Below, one piece after another: positions 10,517 through 21,775 of a stretch of 64,000 nt of DNA. The notes below the pieces were generated by a model. That model did no database searches. It had not been told where the DNA came from and saw only the letters and a list, made by a program, of their open reading frames with translations. The stretch is from Guillardia theta CCMP2712. Lineage: Eukaryota > Cryptophyceae > Pyrenomonadales > Geminigeraceae. A program made the translations under genes and the position numbers. Numbering within the stretch: the first letter of the stretch is position 1; every line of letters starts with the position of its first letter. The stretch lies in assembly GCF_000315625.1 (NCBI RefSeq), contig NW_005434652.1, positions 180,367-244,366 on the forward strand. Reading direction: 5' to 3'.

Positions 10517-10816
10517 TCACGCCTGCTCCTCCAGCAGTACCAGCGCACTGGCAGTCACGTCCGTCATCGACGAGCTCCGCACGAGCCCTCTGATCTTTGT
10601 CTCCCGCTTGCTTGGACCGATCCCGCTGCCGCGCTCCCTCGCCTCCATGATACTCCGCAAGCAGGCGTCCTCCGCCACGGGAGAGGAGGGAGGCCGGGGC
10701 TCGGAAGAGACTGCGGATTGCTGGGCCATGTAGGCTTGCTGCAGGGGGTTGAGGGGGAAGGCTTTCCGACGGTGCAGGGGCTGGGGGAGGAGGACAAGAG
10801 AGGACGGGGAGGGCAT
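10517..10816 (-). CDS. DACLRSI-motif small protein, left minus copy
   Basis: 99 residues from the ATG at 10816. It is Ser/Pro/Arg-rich at the N-terminus (MPSPSSLVLLPQPLHRRKAF), then EDACLRSIMEARERGSG, LVRSSSMTDVTASALVLLEEQA and a stop. The region from DACL to LL aligns with the plus-strand gene 9834-10226, so the two genes are convergent paralogues whose 3' ends face each other across about 290 bp. Function unknown. Confidence 0.55.
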   Translation of the reverse strand: MPSPSSLVLLPQPLHRRKAFPLNPLQQAYMAQQSAVSSEPRPPSSPVAEDACLRSIMEARERGSGIGPSKRETKIRGLVRSSSMTDVTASALVLLEEQA

Positions 10817-11728
10817 GGAAACAGTGAGGAAGGGAGGCATCGGGGAGAGGCTGAGAAGCTTGGAGGAGAGAGGCAGACGGGGGGGAGGAGGGGGGGTGGA
10901 TATGAGGGGAGAATGGATGAAAGCAAGGGAGGGGGAGGGGGGGAGACTACAATGACACGAGCAGGAGGCAAGGTACAAGGCAGGGAGGGAGGAGATGTGA
11001 AGGAGAAGTAGGGGAGGAGTAGGGGGAATGTATCAGGGAAGAAGGCAAAACATTTTGCAGGGGAAAAATCTGGAGAGTTTTTATTTTAAGACCAATCTCG
11101 GGAACGTGTCTGAATCGTTGCTCTTTTTCGACTGTTTGGACCGTGACTGATGACCGACCCACCCCTTAGGACCCATGAAGAGATTTCTGACTCCCTACAA
11201 CCTCCTCCGGAGTTCGCTTCCCCTCCCTCTATTGGGGAGTAGGAGGGGGGTGAATGTGAGGGGAGGATGGATGAAGGCAGGGGAGGGGGTGGGGAGGAGA
11301 CCAGACTGGCGATCGGACTGGAGGAGGAGCGCGAGTAGGCAACGTATAAGGTAGCGATGCGGGGATATCGGAAGAGGAGACGAAAAGATGCTTGTTCTCA
11401 GTTTGATGACATCGATGTTTACGAATAGTCGCAAAGAAATCTCTAGACGATATCCCTCCACCTCCTTGTCTCCCCGATCATGGTTCTTTACTACTCAGCC
11501 GGTGTGGGAAATGTTTTCAGGAAAAGGGCAAAACAGACCGAGGGGAAATCTTGAGATCCAAGAAGTCAATGGGTGGTGGGAGGGGGCAAAATCCCTCACA
11601 AACCCCTTAAGAGAGCAGAGATTTGACTCCCTACAACCCCCTCCGGAGTTCGCCCCTCCCCATCTACTGCCCGCGCCTCCGCCTTCCCTCCTTCGTCACG
11701 AACTTCGGGTCGAAGCGCATCTCTCGTG

Positions 11729-12130
11729 ATGGCGAGGACCTTCGCCATCACTATCTCTCATCTCTCCTTCTTCCATCCTTCCCCGACACCCAGCAAGATC
11801 GTTTACCGCCCCCCCCTCCTCCGGCCTCGCCCTTCCCCTGACCACACATCGAAGCCCGCCCAACGGTCTTCGTTGCCTCAAGATGCATGTCTCCGAAGCA
11901 TCCTCGATGCTCGCCGGCTCGCTTCCAAGCCTCCAGCAATCAACACCAAGACCCTGGTCCGCAGCGACTCCTCCGAGGACGTCACGCGGGGTGCCATCAT
12001 GCTCCTGAGCGGCAGCCTGGAGGACTGTACGGGGAGGCACACACACAATGGCGTAAGCGGGCCAGGGAGGAGGCAGGAGGAGGCAGGCCAGGGAGGAGGA
12101 GGCAGGGGTATGTCGCGCGAGGTACTCTGA
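11729..12130 (+). CDS. DACLRSI-motif small protein, right plus copy
   Basis: 133 codons. It is nearly identical to the gene at 9834 over its first 115 residues (one clear change is H to D in LVRSDSSEDV) and differs at the C-terminus, where the GGAGGAGGCAGG mini-repeat is longer. The reading frame is intact, so the copy may be functional or simply young. Confidence 0.5.
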   Translation: MARTFAITISHLSFFHPSPTPSKIVYRPPLLRPRPSPDHTSKPAQRSSLPQDACLRSILDARRLASKPPAINTKTLVRSDSSEDVTRGAIMLLSGSLEDCTGRHTHNGVSGPGRRQEEAGQGGGGRGMSREVL

Positions 12131-12351
12131 CAAGAAGTAGTAAACCCTCCGTCATTGGACCTTTGCCTCACTCACTCGCCATGTAAGCCTCTGCCGGCTG
12201 CGCTCGCAGCTGCCTAGGCGGATCTCAGCGTTGCCGTCTCCTGGCCCTGGCGAGGAGCTCCCTTGCTCTGCATGAGGAGTGGTGCCGCTGCGAGGGGTCG
12301 CATGGATCAGGTTTACTCAGTCATACCCTAGCTCTCACACCCATATCGCTA

Positions 12352-12693
12352 TCACACTCGCCTCCTCTCTCCTTCCTGTCTGTCTTGCCCGCAGCCTCCC
12401 GTCGCTGTCCTCATGGTCCTGCCGCCTGCTCCTCCAGCAGACTCCGCACAAGCCCTCGCCGAGTGCTTGGACCGAGCCTGCTGCCGCGCTCCCTTGCCTC
12501 CATGATACTCCGCAAGCAGGCGTCCTCCGCCACGGGAGAGGAGGGAAGCCGGGGCTCGGAAGAGCCCGCGGAGAACTGGGGCATGTACTACCGGCTTGCT
12601 GCAGGGGGTTGAGGGGGAAGGCTTTCCGACGGTCACCGCAGGGGCTGCCGGGGCCGTCCGGGGGAGGAGGACAAGAGAGGATGGGGAGGGCAT
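12352..12693 (-). pseudogene. Decayed minus-strand DACLRSI gene, right copy
   Basis: The matching ATG is at 12693, but insertions within 12633-12665, absent from the left copy, shift the frame. Deletions around 12424-12460 remove the segment that encodes RSSSMTDVTASAL and the original stop in the left copy. The open frame that remains translates a different phase. I call it a pseudogene by comparison with 10517-10816. Confidence 0.6.
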
Positions 12694-12919
12694 GGGAACA
12701 CTGACAGTGACTCAGTGAGCCTCCGGGAGGGTCGAAGGCATCGGGGATAGGCTGAGGAGCTTGGAGGAGAGAGGCAGACTGGCTTTTTGAAATGGCGTGT
12801 ACTGAGGGGAAATGCGCCTACTCGCCACTTTCATTTCGGTGGTGACGGCGAGAGCGAGGGAACCGCGACAAGGGAAGCGTGAAGATCCGCTCTCACTTCC
12901 ATCATCACTGTGAGACATC

Positions 12920-15900
12920 ATGGCGCGGCACAAGCGGCCTGCCATCCTCCGTCATCACAGTTCTGTTGTTGATCCTCTACTGACTGGCACGCCGGGCTCG
13001 TCGTCCCACTTTCCTCATACAGGCCTTGTGTCCCAAGAGAGCTCCTCTGACTCTGAGCCCCGCTCACAGCAGGAACCCCTACGGACTCCTGACATGCTGG
13101 AAGGGCAATCTCGTTCTGCAGCGTCTCCTCCGCAGGATGACTTTGCCTCCTCCGCCGCTGGATCTGGAGGAGGTTCGGGGAACCAAAGACCTCGGAAGCA
13201 GGCAAGATTTCGCCGATCCATCTCCCAGAGGACACCCACCGATCAGCCTACGGTCAATCCTACACCCCCACCGCCCCCTCCTCAACCGGCAAATCTTTTC
13301 CCAGAAGACCCTGGCACGCAATCTAGCGCAGCGGCTTACTTTCATAATCTGCGTCCGCAAGACATGCCTTGTGGTACGTCGAATTGGCACAGAGCCCTCC
13401 CTCTCTTTGCTCAACAGGGACCACATAAGCTTCCGGCACTCCTGGCTCGTAATCCTTCCATTACAACCATCAAACACCCCAATCGCCAGACGATTGATAA
13501 ATGGAAGAGTGCGCTACAGTTTACGTTAGACCTGCTACAAGGTTACCCTGACTTGCATTGCGAGGAAGCTAAGATTATCCGGAGCTTGTGGCATTGTCTC
13601 CCACTGCTCCTGCTGAGAGTGAATCCAGTTCTTGCAATCTCGCGACAAAACCGAGATGTGAGCTACCGTATCCACCATTTCCTCCAAGGGCGTTGGGAGA
13701 CATTGCTGAAACTAGAAGAGGGTGTTTCTTTTGACCAAGACGGCCCAGCGGTTGGCAGCGGTGGAGATCCGCAGGATGTCACGCAGCAGCCCACGGCGGG
13801 ACTAACTGGGTCGGGACGAGGCACGAGACCGCGGGCACCGCAAGGTAGGCGCCAACAACCTAACCGTCAAAATGCAGGTCGCCCACAAGGACCTGACCGT
13901 GCGAGAGCGGGCGTGCAGCAGCCAGTGATGGAGAGCGAGCAGTTGGAGAAAAAGAAAATCCTCTCGGCTGTTGAGCATTACCAAAATCGGGATATGAAGA
14001 AAGCTCGACAGGCGCTTGTGGGCCATGGCCTCTCCCCAGATCCATTTGAGCAGCTATGGCAGCAAACTCGTGAGAAATTTCCGACGAGACTGGAACCCAT
14101 TCCTCCAACGCTCCTAGACGCAGTCGGCTCCTCAAGGCAAATGCTAAGTGCTCAGCTCGACGATGCCATCGCCGATGAACCGGCCTCATTGCTTGACAAG
14201 ATTTTAGATCAGCGAGAGGTAGGGAAATTCCTGCGGCGATTCACTGCTTCCTCGGCCCCTGATCAATTTGGTTGGCGACCGTTCCAGCACCTGCGACACA
14301 TTCTCAGACTGCATGATGATCACAAACAGCGATACATTAACCTCATATTGAAGCCGATCGCGCTGGGAATCCCTTCGGGCGCTTTCCTCGAGGAATACAC
14401 CAGAGGGGGGCGATTCATTCCTGCTGCCAAGTCAGTGGAAAAGAGCGGAATCCGACCTATTGTGATAGGGGACCTGGAGCGAAGGATTGTGTCTAGCATC
14501 TTCTGTCGTTTCTACCGAAAATCTTTGGAGAGCCACTTCACCCTCAGTCACTCTCGGGTCCTGCAATTTTGCGTGGGTCTGGAGGAAGGTTGTCTCAAAT
14601 TCTGCAAGACCATCGAATGCCTGTTAGGACCCCATTCTTTTGCCAACCCATTCACAGACCAGGGCGAAGGTGAGTCTGATAATTTTGATCCCACGGTAAT
14701 CATCATGATCGACGCAAGAAATGCCTTCAATGAGATCTCTCGCCAACGGCTATTTGACATCCTCCTTGCTCCCGAGCATCGTTGTGAGAACTTTTCCCAA
14801 GGAGTCCTTCCGTATGTTCATCAATATTATGGCCAGGCAGGTAAGTTATTTCTGAAACATCAGCGAGAGACTCGGGCTTTTTCGGCCACCACGGGAGTTT
14901 CTCAGGGGGACCCCTTGGCGATGGCTCTCTTTGCGCACACCACCTTCCCTTCCCTGGTCAAAGTCGCAGAGACCTTTCCCGACTGTGTCTTCCCGGCCTA
15001 TGCGGATAACATGGCTGTTATTGGAAAGCTCTCAGTTGCCGCACAGGCTACTGCATCGCTGGTTGATACTTTAAAACAAGAGCTAGGATTGGAGATTCAA
15101 CCCAGGGATTCGCAGATATTCTCCTCGTCCTGGTGTGAACTTCAATCTAGTCAGCAACAAGCCATCCAAGAGCATATTTGCAGTAGGTACCCGGGCTTGC
15201 AGCAGTTTGCCTTCCGCGGCCAGGGGATCATCCTGGGAGGTATCCCGATAGGATCTCAGTCCTTCCAGCAAGAGTTTATCACTGCCAAGGTGAATGCCCT
15301 CAATGCTGAATTGACCCAGTTGGAACAATTTCCCATTGCGTTGGGTCTCAAGCAGCTCTTGAAAACGACCCACGTTCCCACCCTCCAATATTTCTTGCGT
15401 GGAATCTCCCCGGCCTTGACCGCTGCCCAGTGCAAGTGCTTTGACGTCGCGAATCTCCGTCTCCTGGCGAAGGTGTTTCAGTGGCCACAGAACCAGGCAC
15501 AGGAGGGTTCATCTGTCCTGCAACCTGCCCCTGGCACCCCTCCATCTGACCTTCAGTTCGCCTACTTCAAACGTCAGTTGCCTTATAGTGCTGGAGGAGA
15601 TGGGTTCACCCCGCAGGAGGGCGTGGCCTACACCGCATTCTGGTCGGCGACTGCCAAGTTTCTCAAATGGGCGGGTGAAATTGCCATCTTCCAGCATTGG
15701 ACTTTCCCTACACCGCCACTCTTCCACCGGATCAATTCTGACACTGAGCTTCGAATCCGCCAACCGCAGCAAGCGGACGCTGGGGATGTTGTCCCCATGC
15801 TTGCTGCCTTCTTGGACACTCACAGGCACTTGATGGAGCAGGGCATCTCGGCGTACACCTCCTTGGCGGAGCTTCCTCAGGCGTGCGACAATGGCTGGAT

Positions 15901-16966
15901 CCCCTCGCCTGAATTATTTGGGACGTCGGGCAGTGCGCTTTTCATCCCCGCCCAGCGGGAGCTCACGGCTCAGTTCCTCTCGGAGTTTCCCCGGTTCCGC
16001 AGTATTCGGGCTCACCTTTCAGAGCGCCAGAGATCTTTGTTGGCACACCACTCCAGCTTCTCTACTCCCCTTCGAGTACCAGGCCACCCGGTTGATGAAC
16101 TTCTGTCTCAGTTTACCCCTCAGCGCACGATTTGGCACTCGACTATGGAAAGTACAAACCTTGGGATCTTTGAGCAGCAGCCCATCAGCTTGGTGGCTGC
16201 CGCTGACAAGTTTCTTCATGGATTGCCGGTTGACCTCCCGCCGCACTGCGATCGATGCCATCATCTTCTTCGTCATCCTGGGGGGACCACACACATGGCA
16301 ACCTGCAGGCACCGCAGCCAGTTATGGACTGATGCGCATGAGAAGTGCAATGCCGTCCTCAGTACCCTCATCAAAGATTCCGGAGTGAGATGCCGCGTCC
16401 ACGTGCAAGGCGTACCCGGCACCAGGCAGAACGTTTCCCAACATGGCCCTGAAGATCATCATGTAGGGGACTTTGAACTTCCACAACTGATGGCTACTGG
16501 CGGCGGATGGCATGGGTTAATCCTGGACTTCAGCATGTCACATGTTTTTGACAATGATGGAATACCGGACCTCGCTCGGAGCAAACTGCAAGCGGCAGCA
16601 CAGCGGAAGATCCGAGGGCATCGTAATGCATATGCTCAGCACGTCCCGCCAAAGGCCTTTCTTCCCATCATCGCCAGCACTGATGGCCTCTTGCAGGACG
16701 ATGCGTTGCGCTTTCTGTGGTGGCTGGCGGATCGCTCGGCGAACAAGGAAACGGCAGCGCTGGATGGTCTCTCGGCCTCGCAAGACGTCTCAGGTGATCC
16801 GACTTGCAAACGCATTCGGTCCAGGGTCTTCCGTCAGCTCAAGGCCTCCCTGTCCTACGCTGCCATCATCGCGGGTGCATCCCGGTATGCGTCTCATTCC
16901 TTCGGCGGCGGCCACCGCGACATCGCTGGCATGGCCGCGCGGGGGACTTGTCCTGCGCGCCGTTAA
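12920..16966 (+). mobile_element. Non-LTR retrotransposon ORF: reverse transcriptase plus C-terminal endonuclease-like domain
   Basis: One uninterrupted frame of 1348 codons, with no introns, unlike its neighbours. The N-terminal 330 residues are Pro/Gln/Ser-rich without a clear zinc finger. RT motifs follow: GIRPIVIGDLERRIVSS (about 515-530), motif A around Asp598 (IDARNAFN), motif B TTGVSQGDPLAMALFA (about 655-670) and motif C YADN at 694-697. Motif C is normally YxDD, so the second metal-binding Asp is Asn here. The C-terminus has CDRC...H...C (Cys1110, Cys1113, then His and Cys to about 1129) and, after a gap, ILDFSMSH (Asp1203), a Lys-rich helix and FLPIIASTDG. This order resembles the restriction-like endonuclease of R2/NeSL-type elements; that is inference. 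No LTR, target-site duplication or poly-A tail was found, so element boundaries are unknown. Confidence 0.85.
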
Positions 16967-17160
16967 GTGAAGGTATCAGTTAAGTTTGGGGGACAGCAGT
17001 CGGCAGGTTTAGGTTTGGTTCTCGCTGTCTTTTCTCTTCTCGCCGTTTGGCCTGTGCGACAGTGTCAGGGTCAAGCCTCCTCGACTCTCCTGATTGTCCT
17101 CGTACTGATCTTTAACTTAACTTTGAGTAAAAGTTTTTTGTCGGGGGGGGTTAGGACTGA
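16967..17160. other. Possible 3' UTR of the retrotransposon
   Basis: AT/GC-mixed sequence between the ORF stop and the GC-rich block. No poly-A or repeat tail marks the element end. Confidence 0.3.
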
Positions 17161-17665
17161 GGGGGGTGGATATGACCCGGCCCGGGACCGTGCCAGACTG
17201 AGACTCGCCGTCGGAGGCCGCCGCTGCCGGGCCGGACCGCCCGGCCGGGCGCCGCCCGGCCGCCGCGTGACTGCCAGTTTGACTCACTCGGAGGCCTGAC
17301 TCACTGAGTCACTGGAGTAACTTGAAGGGAGTCGGACCACTGGCCGGGCCGGATTCGCATACGCCGGGCAGTGATAATAGTCATACTAATCGGACTCAGT
17401 CGGATGATTCAATGCCGCGGGCCGAAATTGAATTCGCCGCGCGGCCCCGGCGCCGGCCTGGTGGCGCCGTCACAGTCACCGGCCCGCGGCCGGCCAGGGC
17501 CAGGCGGGCCGCCGCGCCGCCGTCGCCTCATCAGTGTCGCCGTCACGCGGCCCGGCCCGCGGCTCAGAGTCGGGTACGCGGGCCCGGACTCAGTTCAACG
17601 CCCGGCCCCCACGCCGTTCGGGCCGGGCCGGGCCGCGGTACCTCAGTCGCGTACGGTACGGTACT
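17160..17665. repeat. GC-rich block 1 (CCGGGCCGG / GACTCAGTC-rich)
   Basis: About 500 bp dominated by C and G with recurring GCCCGG, GGCCGG and CTGACTCACTGAGTC-like words. No ORF resembles a known protein. Blocks of the same character lie at 48130-49180 and 60740-60850, each beside a G-run array. Confidence 0.6.
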
Positions 17666-17754
17666 CCCGGAGCCTCGGAGTCCGGCGGCGCCTCAGTACA
17701 GTCCTCAGAGTGTCAGAGCTGCGCCAGGTCCGGCCCAGTCGCCGGAGGATCATC

Positions 17755-18310
17755 GGATCATGGGGGTGGGGTACCGTCCGAAACACACTGTTGGGACGGT
17801 ACCACAAATTTGAATTGCGAGTATCACCGTACTGACGGTAGACAGCCGGGGGTGGGGTATCTGCCGGCCAACTCAGTACTTTAAGGGGGAGGTGCCATCG
17901 TTCTTGATTGAAGTTAGGGGTAGGGTACCTCGGACGTGACCCCGGGGTACCGCAGAGCAGTAAAGTGCTAGGGAAACTGAGGGGTGGTAATGGCGTTTTC
18001 AAGTGTTGTGGACTGGACTCCCTGGCCAAGGTAACCATTGAGAGGGGTAGGGTCCGGGCCGGGGTGGGGTCATTTCCGAGGCTGGCGACATGTGAAGGTG
18101 ATAAATTGTAGAAGAAAGTTTCGTTGGTGGTGGGGGGGCGGGGGTGTTGATAGGAGGGGTAGTATTTTGAAAGATAGGGTTCGGAAAAGGGTAGTCGGTA
18201 GCAGGCCAACCGTAGTTTTGTGGGGTACAGTTGACTCGGTAGGGTCCGTCTTGTGTGTGGGGCAAGGGGTAGCTAGTTCATATCGTTGGTATATTTCGGA
18301 GGGGTAGGTA
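17755..18310. repeat. G-run motif array 1 (GGGGTGGGGTACC-like)
   Basis: At least a dozen copies of G(3-6)(T/A)G(3-4)TA-type motifs on the plus strand (for example GGGGTGGGGTACC at 17763, GGGGTAGGGTACC near 17918, GGGGTAGGGTCC near 18045), spaced about 20-60 bp apart by non-repetitive DNA. Not coding. Confidence 0.6.
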
Positions 18311-18628
18311 GGGTGAGCCAGGAAGGTGCTATCGGCATGGCTTGAACCAGGCCCAGCATTGCGCGATGCAGAGAAGCAAGAGAGGGTAGAGATGAAGGGA
18401 CATGTAGCATTGATGAAAGGGACTATGGATGAAGATGTTTATCCAGGTTTTGAATGATAGGCAGGGCGCAGTCGTTGATATTTGGGGATGTTGAAATCTG
18501 GCGATTGAAAAGGTGCAGCAACCTTTGGCAAAATGTGAAATGAAAAGCTCTGAGAAGAAAGTTTGAAATCTAGATATTAGACACTTGCACAATCACTTCG
18601 TTTTCCTTACCTTATTCTTGTTTGGCAG

Positions 18629-21021
18629 TTCCCATTCAAATCGAAACAGCCATGTATCTTCATTCACCTATTAAAAGTTTTGAACGACAATGAAAGCACA
18701 CTTGGAGAGAGCTCAGAATCAGTCTCACTGTCGGCTGGCATAGGACTTTTTAGCGATTGTATCATGATACCCAGCACTCAAGGAGCTTCTTCATTCACGA
18801 GGTTTCAAGACTCTAGGACCGTCACATCCAGCGAGATGCCCAATTACATGACGTTGCAACGCAGCTCTATGGGGATTAGGATCATCCAGGACGGCAATGA
18901 GGTTGTAAAAGAGGAATCAGGTTCTTCTTTTTGACGATGCATCTTCACACGTTGAAAGACAACAGCAGGCCTGAAACAAATTATGAAAGACATTCGGGAG
19001 CAGTTGGAAAAATCAACCCATGTGGTCAATCAGGCCTCCACTAGGGATTCGGATCGAGTGGATTCAGAAACAATGAATTCATACCCTGAAGTGAAACCTT
19101 ACGACATACAGTCGTTGCGATCAAGATTCGTAAGTAATTTGAAATATCTCTGCAAATTTTGACAAGGAGGTGCAGGAAAGGGAAGTCTCGAGTACTGAGC
19201 GCATGTCATGGAAACGAGAGTCTAATCCTGGATTTAGAGATCTTGGAAATGATAGATCATTCAGAGATCTCGGAAATGATAGGTCATTCAAAAATCTTGG
19301 AAATGATAGATCGCCCAGAGAATTTGGGAATGATAGGTCAGTCAGGGATTATGGCAATGATAGGTCAGTCAGGGATTATGGGAATGATAGGTCATTCGGC
19401 GATTATGGGAATGATAGGTCATACTTTGTCCCAGAGGTCTATGTAGAACCAAAGATGAGGTGGCAGATACATGCTCCTGTTACTCCTGACAACACGAGCA
19501 ACTCTGCTCATCGCCGTCCGCCTGTCGAGCTGGCAATGAGGCCGCCCTCTCAACCGGCAACGCAAGTCAGTCAATCAGAGCCAGCATCAAGTAACAGCTC
19601 AGTGACTCGGAAGTCTGCTTTTGAGCTGCAACAACATTCAAATCAAACCTTCTATCCGTTCAACCATGCTTCCGCACAGAGGAATGTGCATTTACCGCCA
19701 CCGATCAACTATCAACCAGATTTCCAGACGGGTATGCTGGAAAGGGAAAGATTCCATGAATTTCACCCAGGTTGTTTGTAATGTCATTCCTCGACATTCA
19801 AGCTGATGATGTGTTGCAGGTCTTCCGCGGGGCTGGGAGATGAAAGTCGACTCGCCTTCAGGGAAGGTTTTCTATGTCAACCATTCTTTGCGAGCAATCT
19901 CATGGGAAAGACCCAAACTCGAAACGCCTTTGAGCTCAGAGAGAGAGATGAGTCAGTTGCCGCCTCAAAGACCTGTGGAAGACAAGCCGACGCCTGTAGT
20001 GGAACCCGTGGAAGAGAAGCGAACGCCGCCTCAGAGAATTGTTGAAGAGACACCAGCACCAACTCAGAAGCTTGACAATCCTTTTGACGGGTCCGAGATT
20101 TTGAATAGAATATCCTCCAACGTGCAGAACATCCTCATGAAACTGTCAAATGCTTCGAGCGGCTCAGAAAACGATGCTGCAAACAATCTTCGTGACGATT
20201 CGAACAAGGAGCAGCAAGATTACAACTTGAAATGGCGACTTGAGGAATTCAAGATCAAAACCTCCATCAAGGAGAGAATCAGCGCTGAGAGCGCGCTGCT
20301 TGATGGGAAGATCGACCTCAGGCGATCGTACAACTTCGCGACTTCCAATACGTTTACAAGGTTTGGTGTTCATTAATGACGAAATTCTCGTGATGATATG
20401 TACTGTAGCTTTGAAGATATCGATTTTGCCCCGAAGTCAAGGAAATGGCAAAATGATGGGCATGAGAACGACAATCATGTTCGAACAAGACCGATAACCA
20501 ACATGCCAACCACACAGCTGTTGCGGTCTAGTCTGGATTCGTCCAAGTTCGCAGAGTTTCAGGTTTGGAAGTTCTGAAACACATCCATGCATTTGAAGGT
20601 TTTGCAGGCTAGTTTCATGACACACTCGTCGTCGTCCAACCTTCCTCAGGTGCACAGTCAGGAGAAGAAGAAGGAAAGCCCACACATGGACACACTGACG
20701 TTACTTCTCGATGCGAGAGAAAAACTTCGTGAACACCACAAGTCGAGCCTGACAGCAGAGCTTTCCGATGAACCCTTGCGGCCCACGTACACGGGAAGGA
20801 GCTTCGAACAGGAGATGGAATACTCGCGGTGGGTGAAGCAAGAATTGTTGGAGATCCCCATCGACGAGGATGAGGTTGGCAACGCGACTCGGAGTGACAT
20901 GGAGACAACATTGGATGCTCACACTGCGACTTCGAAGGACACGACGAAGAAAAATTCGGACATGCCGTCAAGCTCAGAGACAAGCAGCAGCACATCCCAC
21001 ATGCTCATGTGGCAAGTGTGA
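18629..21021 (+). CDS. WW-domain protein with low-complexity repeats
   Basis: Exons 18629-18920, 18969-19129, 19176-19770, 19820-20360, 20409-20562 and 20608-21015 join in phase. The stop is at 21021, or a further exon at 21079-21180 may be used. Exons before 18629 are likely (perhaps from an ATG near 18426). A coiled-coil-like segment (LKQIMKDIREQLEKS) precedes seven near-identical 9-residue repeats ending GNDRS (19225-19420). A WW domain follows at 19820 (LPRGWEMKVDSPSGKVFYVN, then WERP); its second Trp sits in ISWERP. WW domains bind Pro-rich ligands. A Pro/Glu-rich region and a charged Ser/Thr-rich tail come after it. Function unknown beyond a scaffold role. Confidence 0.75.
19225..19420. 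repeat. 27-bp in-frame tandem repeat in WW-protein exon
   Basis: Seven copies of a 27-bp unit encoding FRDLGNDRS variants (FRDL, FKNL, PREF, VRDY, FGDY before GNDRS). The unit keeps the reading frame and each copy carries an RS dipeptide. Confidence 0.9.
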
Positions 21022-21054
21022 TGTCCTCCTTGTCCTTCAGTGTTTGTTTATAAA

Positions 21055-21579
21055 TCAACCCTTCTTCTTTGACATCAGGCGAGATCGCCCGGATTCACGA
21101 AACTTTCGAATCAGAGGGTTCCCGGAGTCGGGCCAGGCGACGAAGCTCGGAGTAGCAAAGCGATGAGTGAGGGAGGTTGAGGCATGGGCGATGGGTACCC
21201 AGGTCTCCTTCTGTGAGAGCAGCATCATCCACCCGCACGCAACGCTTGCAGTCGTCTCACCGTGCAGGCTGAGTAGGAGGAGCGACCCCCATGTGCGTAG
21301 GTGGGGGCCCAGAGCCCACGGTTGAAGCTCCTTCGCTGCTCTACTTGGACCTTGCCGATTTGATCGGTTCCTTGCGGCCGCAGCGCTAGAAGGATGTGAG
21401 CGAGAAAGAGAGGAGGAGAGAGGAAGGAGGACGGGAGGAGAGGATGGAGACGAGGACAAAGGAAGGACTCAGGGAAGGAGAGTGGGGGAAGGGCAGGGAC
21501 ACTGACCATCGGGGTTGGTCTTGATGATGTTGTCTGCTAGAGGATGGAAGTCTTGTGGATTCTCTTCTGTCGGCGACAT
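21055..21579 (-). CDS. Small conserved-looking protein, unknown function
   Basis: Three exons, phases consistent: 21579-21507, 21385-21261 and 21210-21055, 117 residues. It starts MSPTEENPQDFHPLADNI, continues with a basic stretch (QVEQRRSFNRGLWAPTYAHG) and ends in KKKG. No hydrophobic segment. The last exon lies antisense to a possible terminal exon (21079-21180) of the WW gene, so the two genes may overlap tail to tail. Confidence 0.6.
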
Positions 21580-21775
21580 GGGGTGAATCCTCTGCGGTAC
21601 CTGGCGGAGGGGATGAGGGGCAGGAGGGCCAGGAGGCTCATAACCTTCTTAGAGTCATAGTTGATGCGTGGCCAGGAGGCGTTTCTGGTGAGCGGAGAGA
21701 AGTTTCAGTGAAGATAGTCGCTGGGCACAAAATGAATGCATGACAGAGATGTGATGGTTGTGGATCAACATGGAA

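Larger units (their letters stand above)
9834..10880. repeat. Direct duplication, left copy (about 1.05 kb)
   Basis: This segment reappears at 11728-12780 with near identity over long stretches, for example the first 300 bp and the block from 10200 to 10520. Differences are small indels and substitutions. Each copy contains the two convergent DACLRSI genes. The spacer 10880-11728 holds further degraded pieces (compare 10907-10950 with 11257-11300, and 11189-11225 with 11626-11660), so the history is more than one event. Confidence 0.85.
11728..12780. repeat. Direct duplication, right copy
   Basis: Second copy of the 9834-10880 segment, about 1.9 kb downstream and in the same orientation. It ends about 140 bp before the retrotransposon ORF. 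Confidence 0.85.

Noticed and set aside
17322-17884. Long Arg/Pro/Ala ORFs in GC block 1
   Set aside because: Stop codons are rare at this base composition; overlapping frames on both strands are equally open and none shows a domain.
17755-18310. G-run array as an interstitial telomere repeat
   Set aside because: Motifs are not tandem, spacing is irregular and units vary too much for telomeric DNA; no simple TTAGGG-type unit is repeated.
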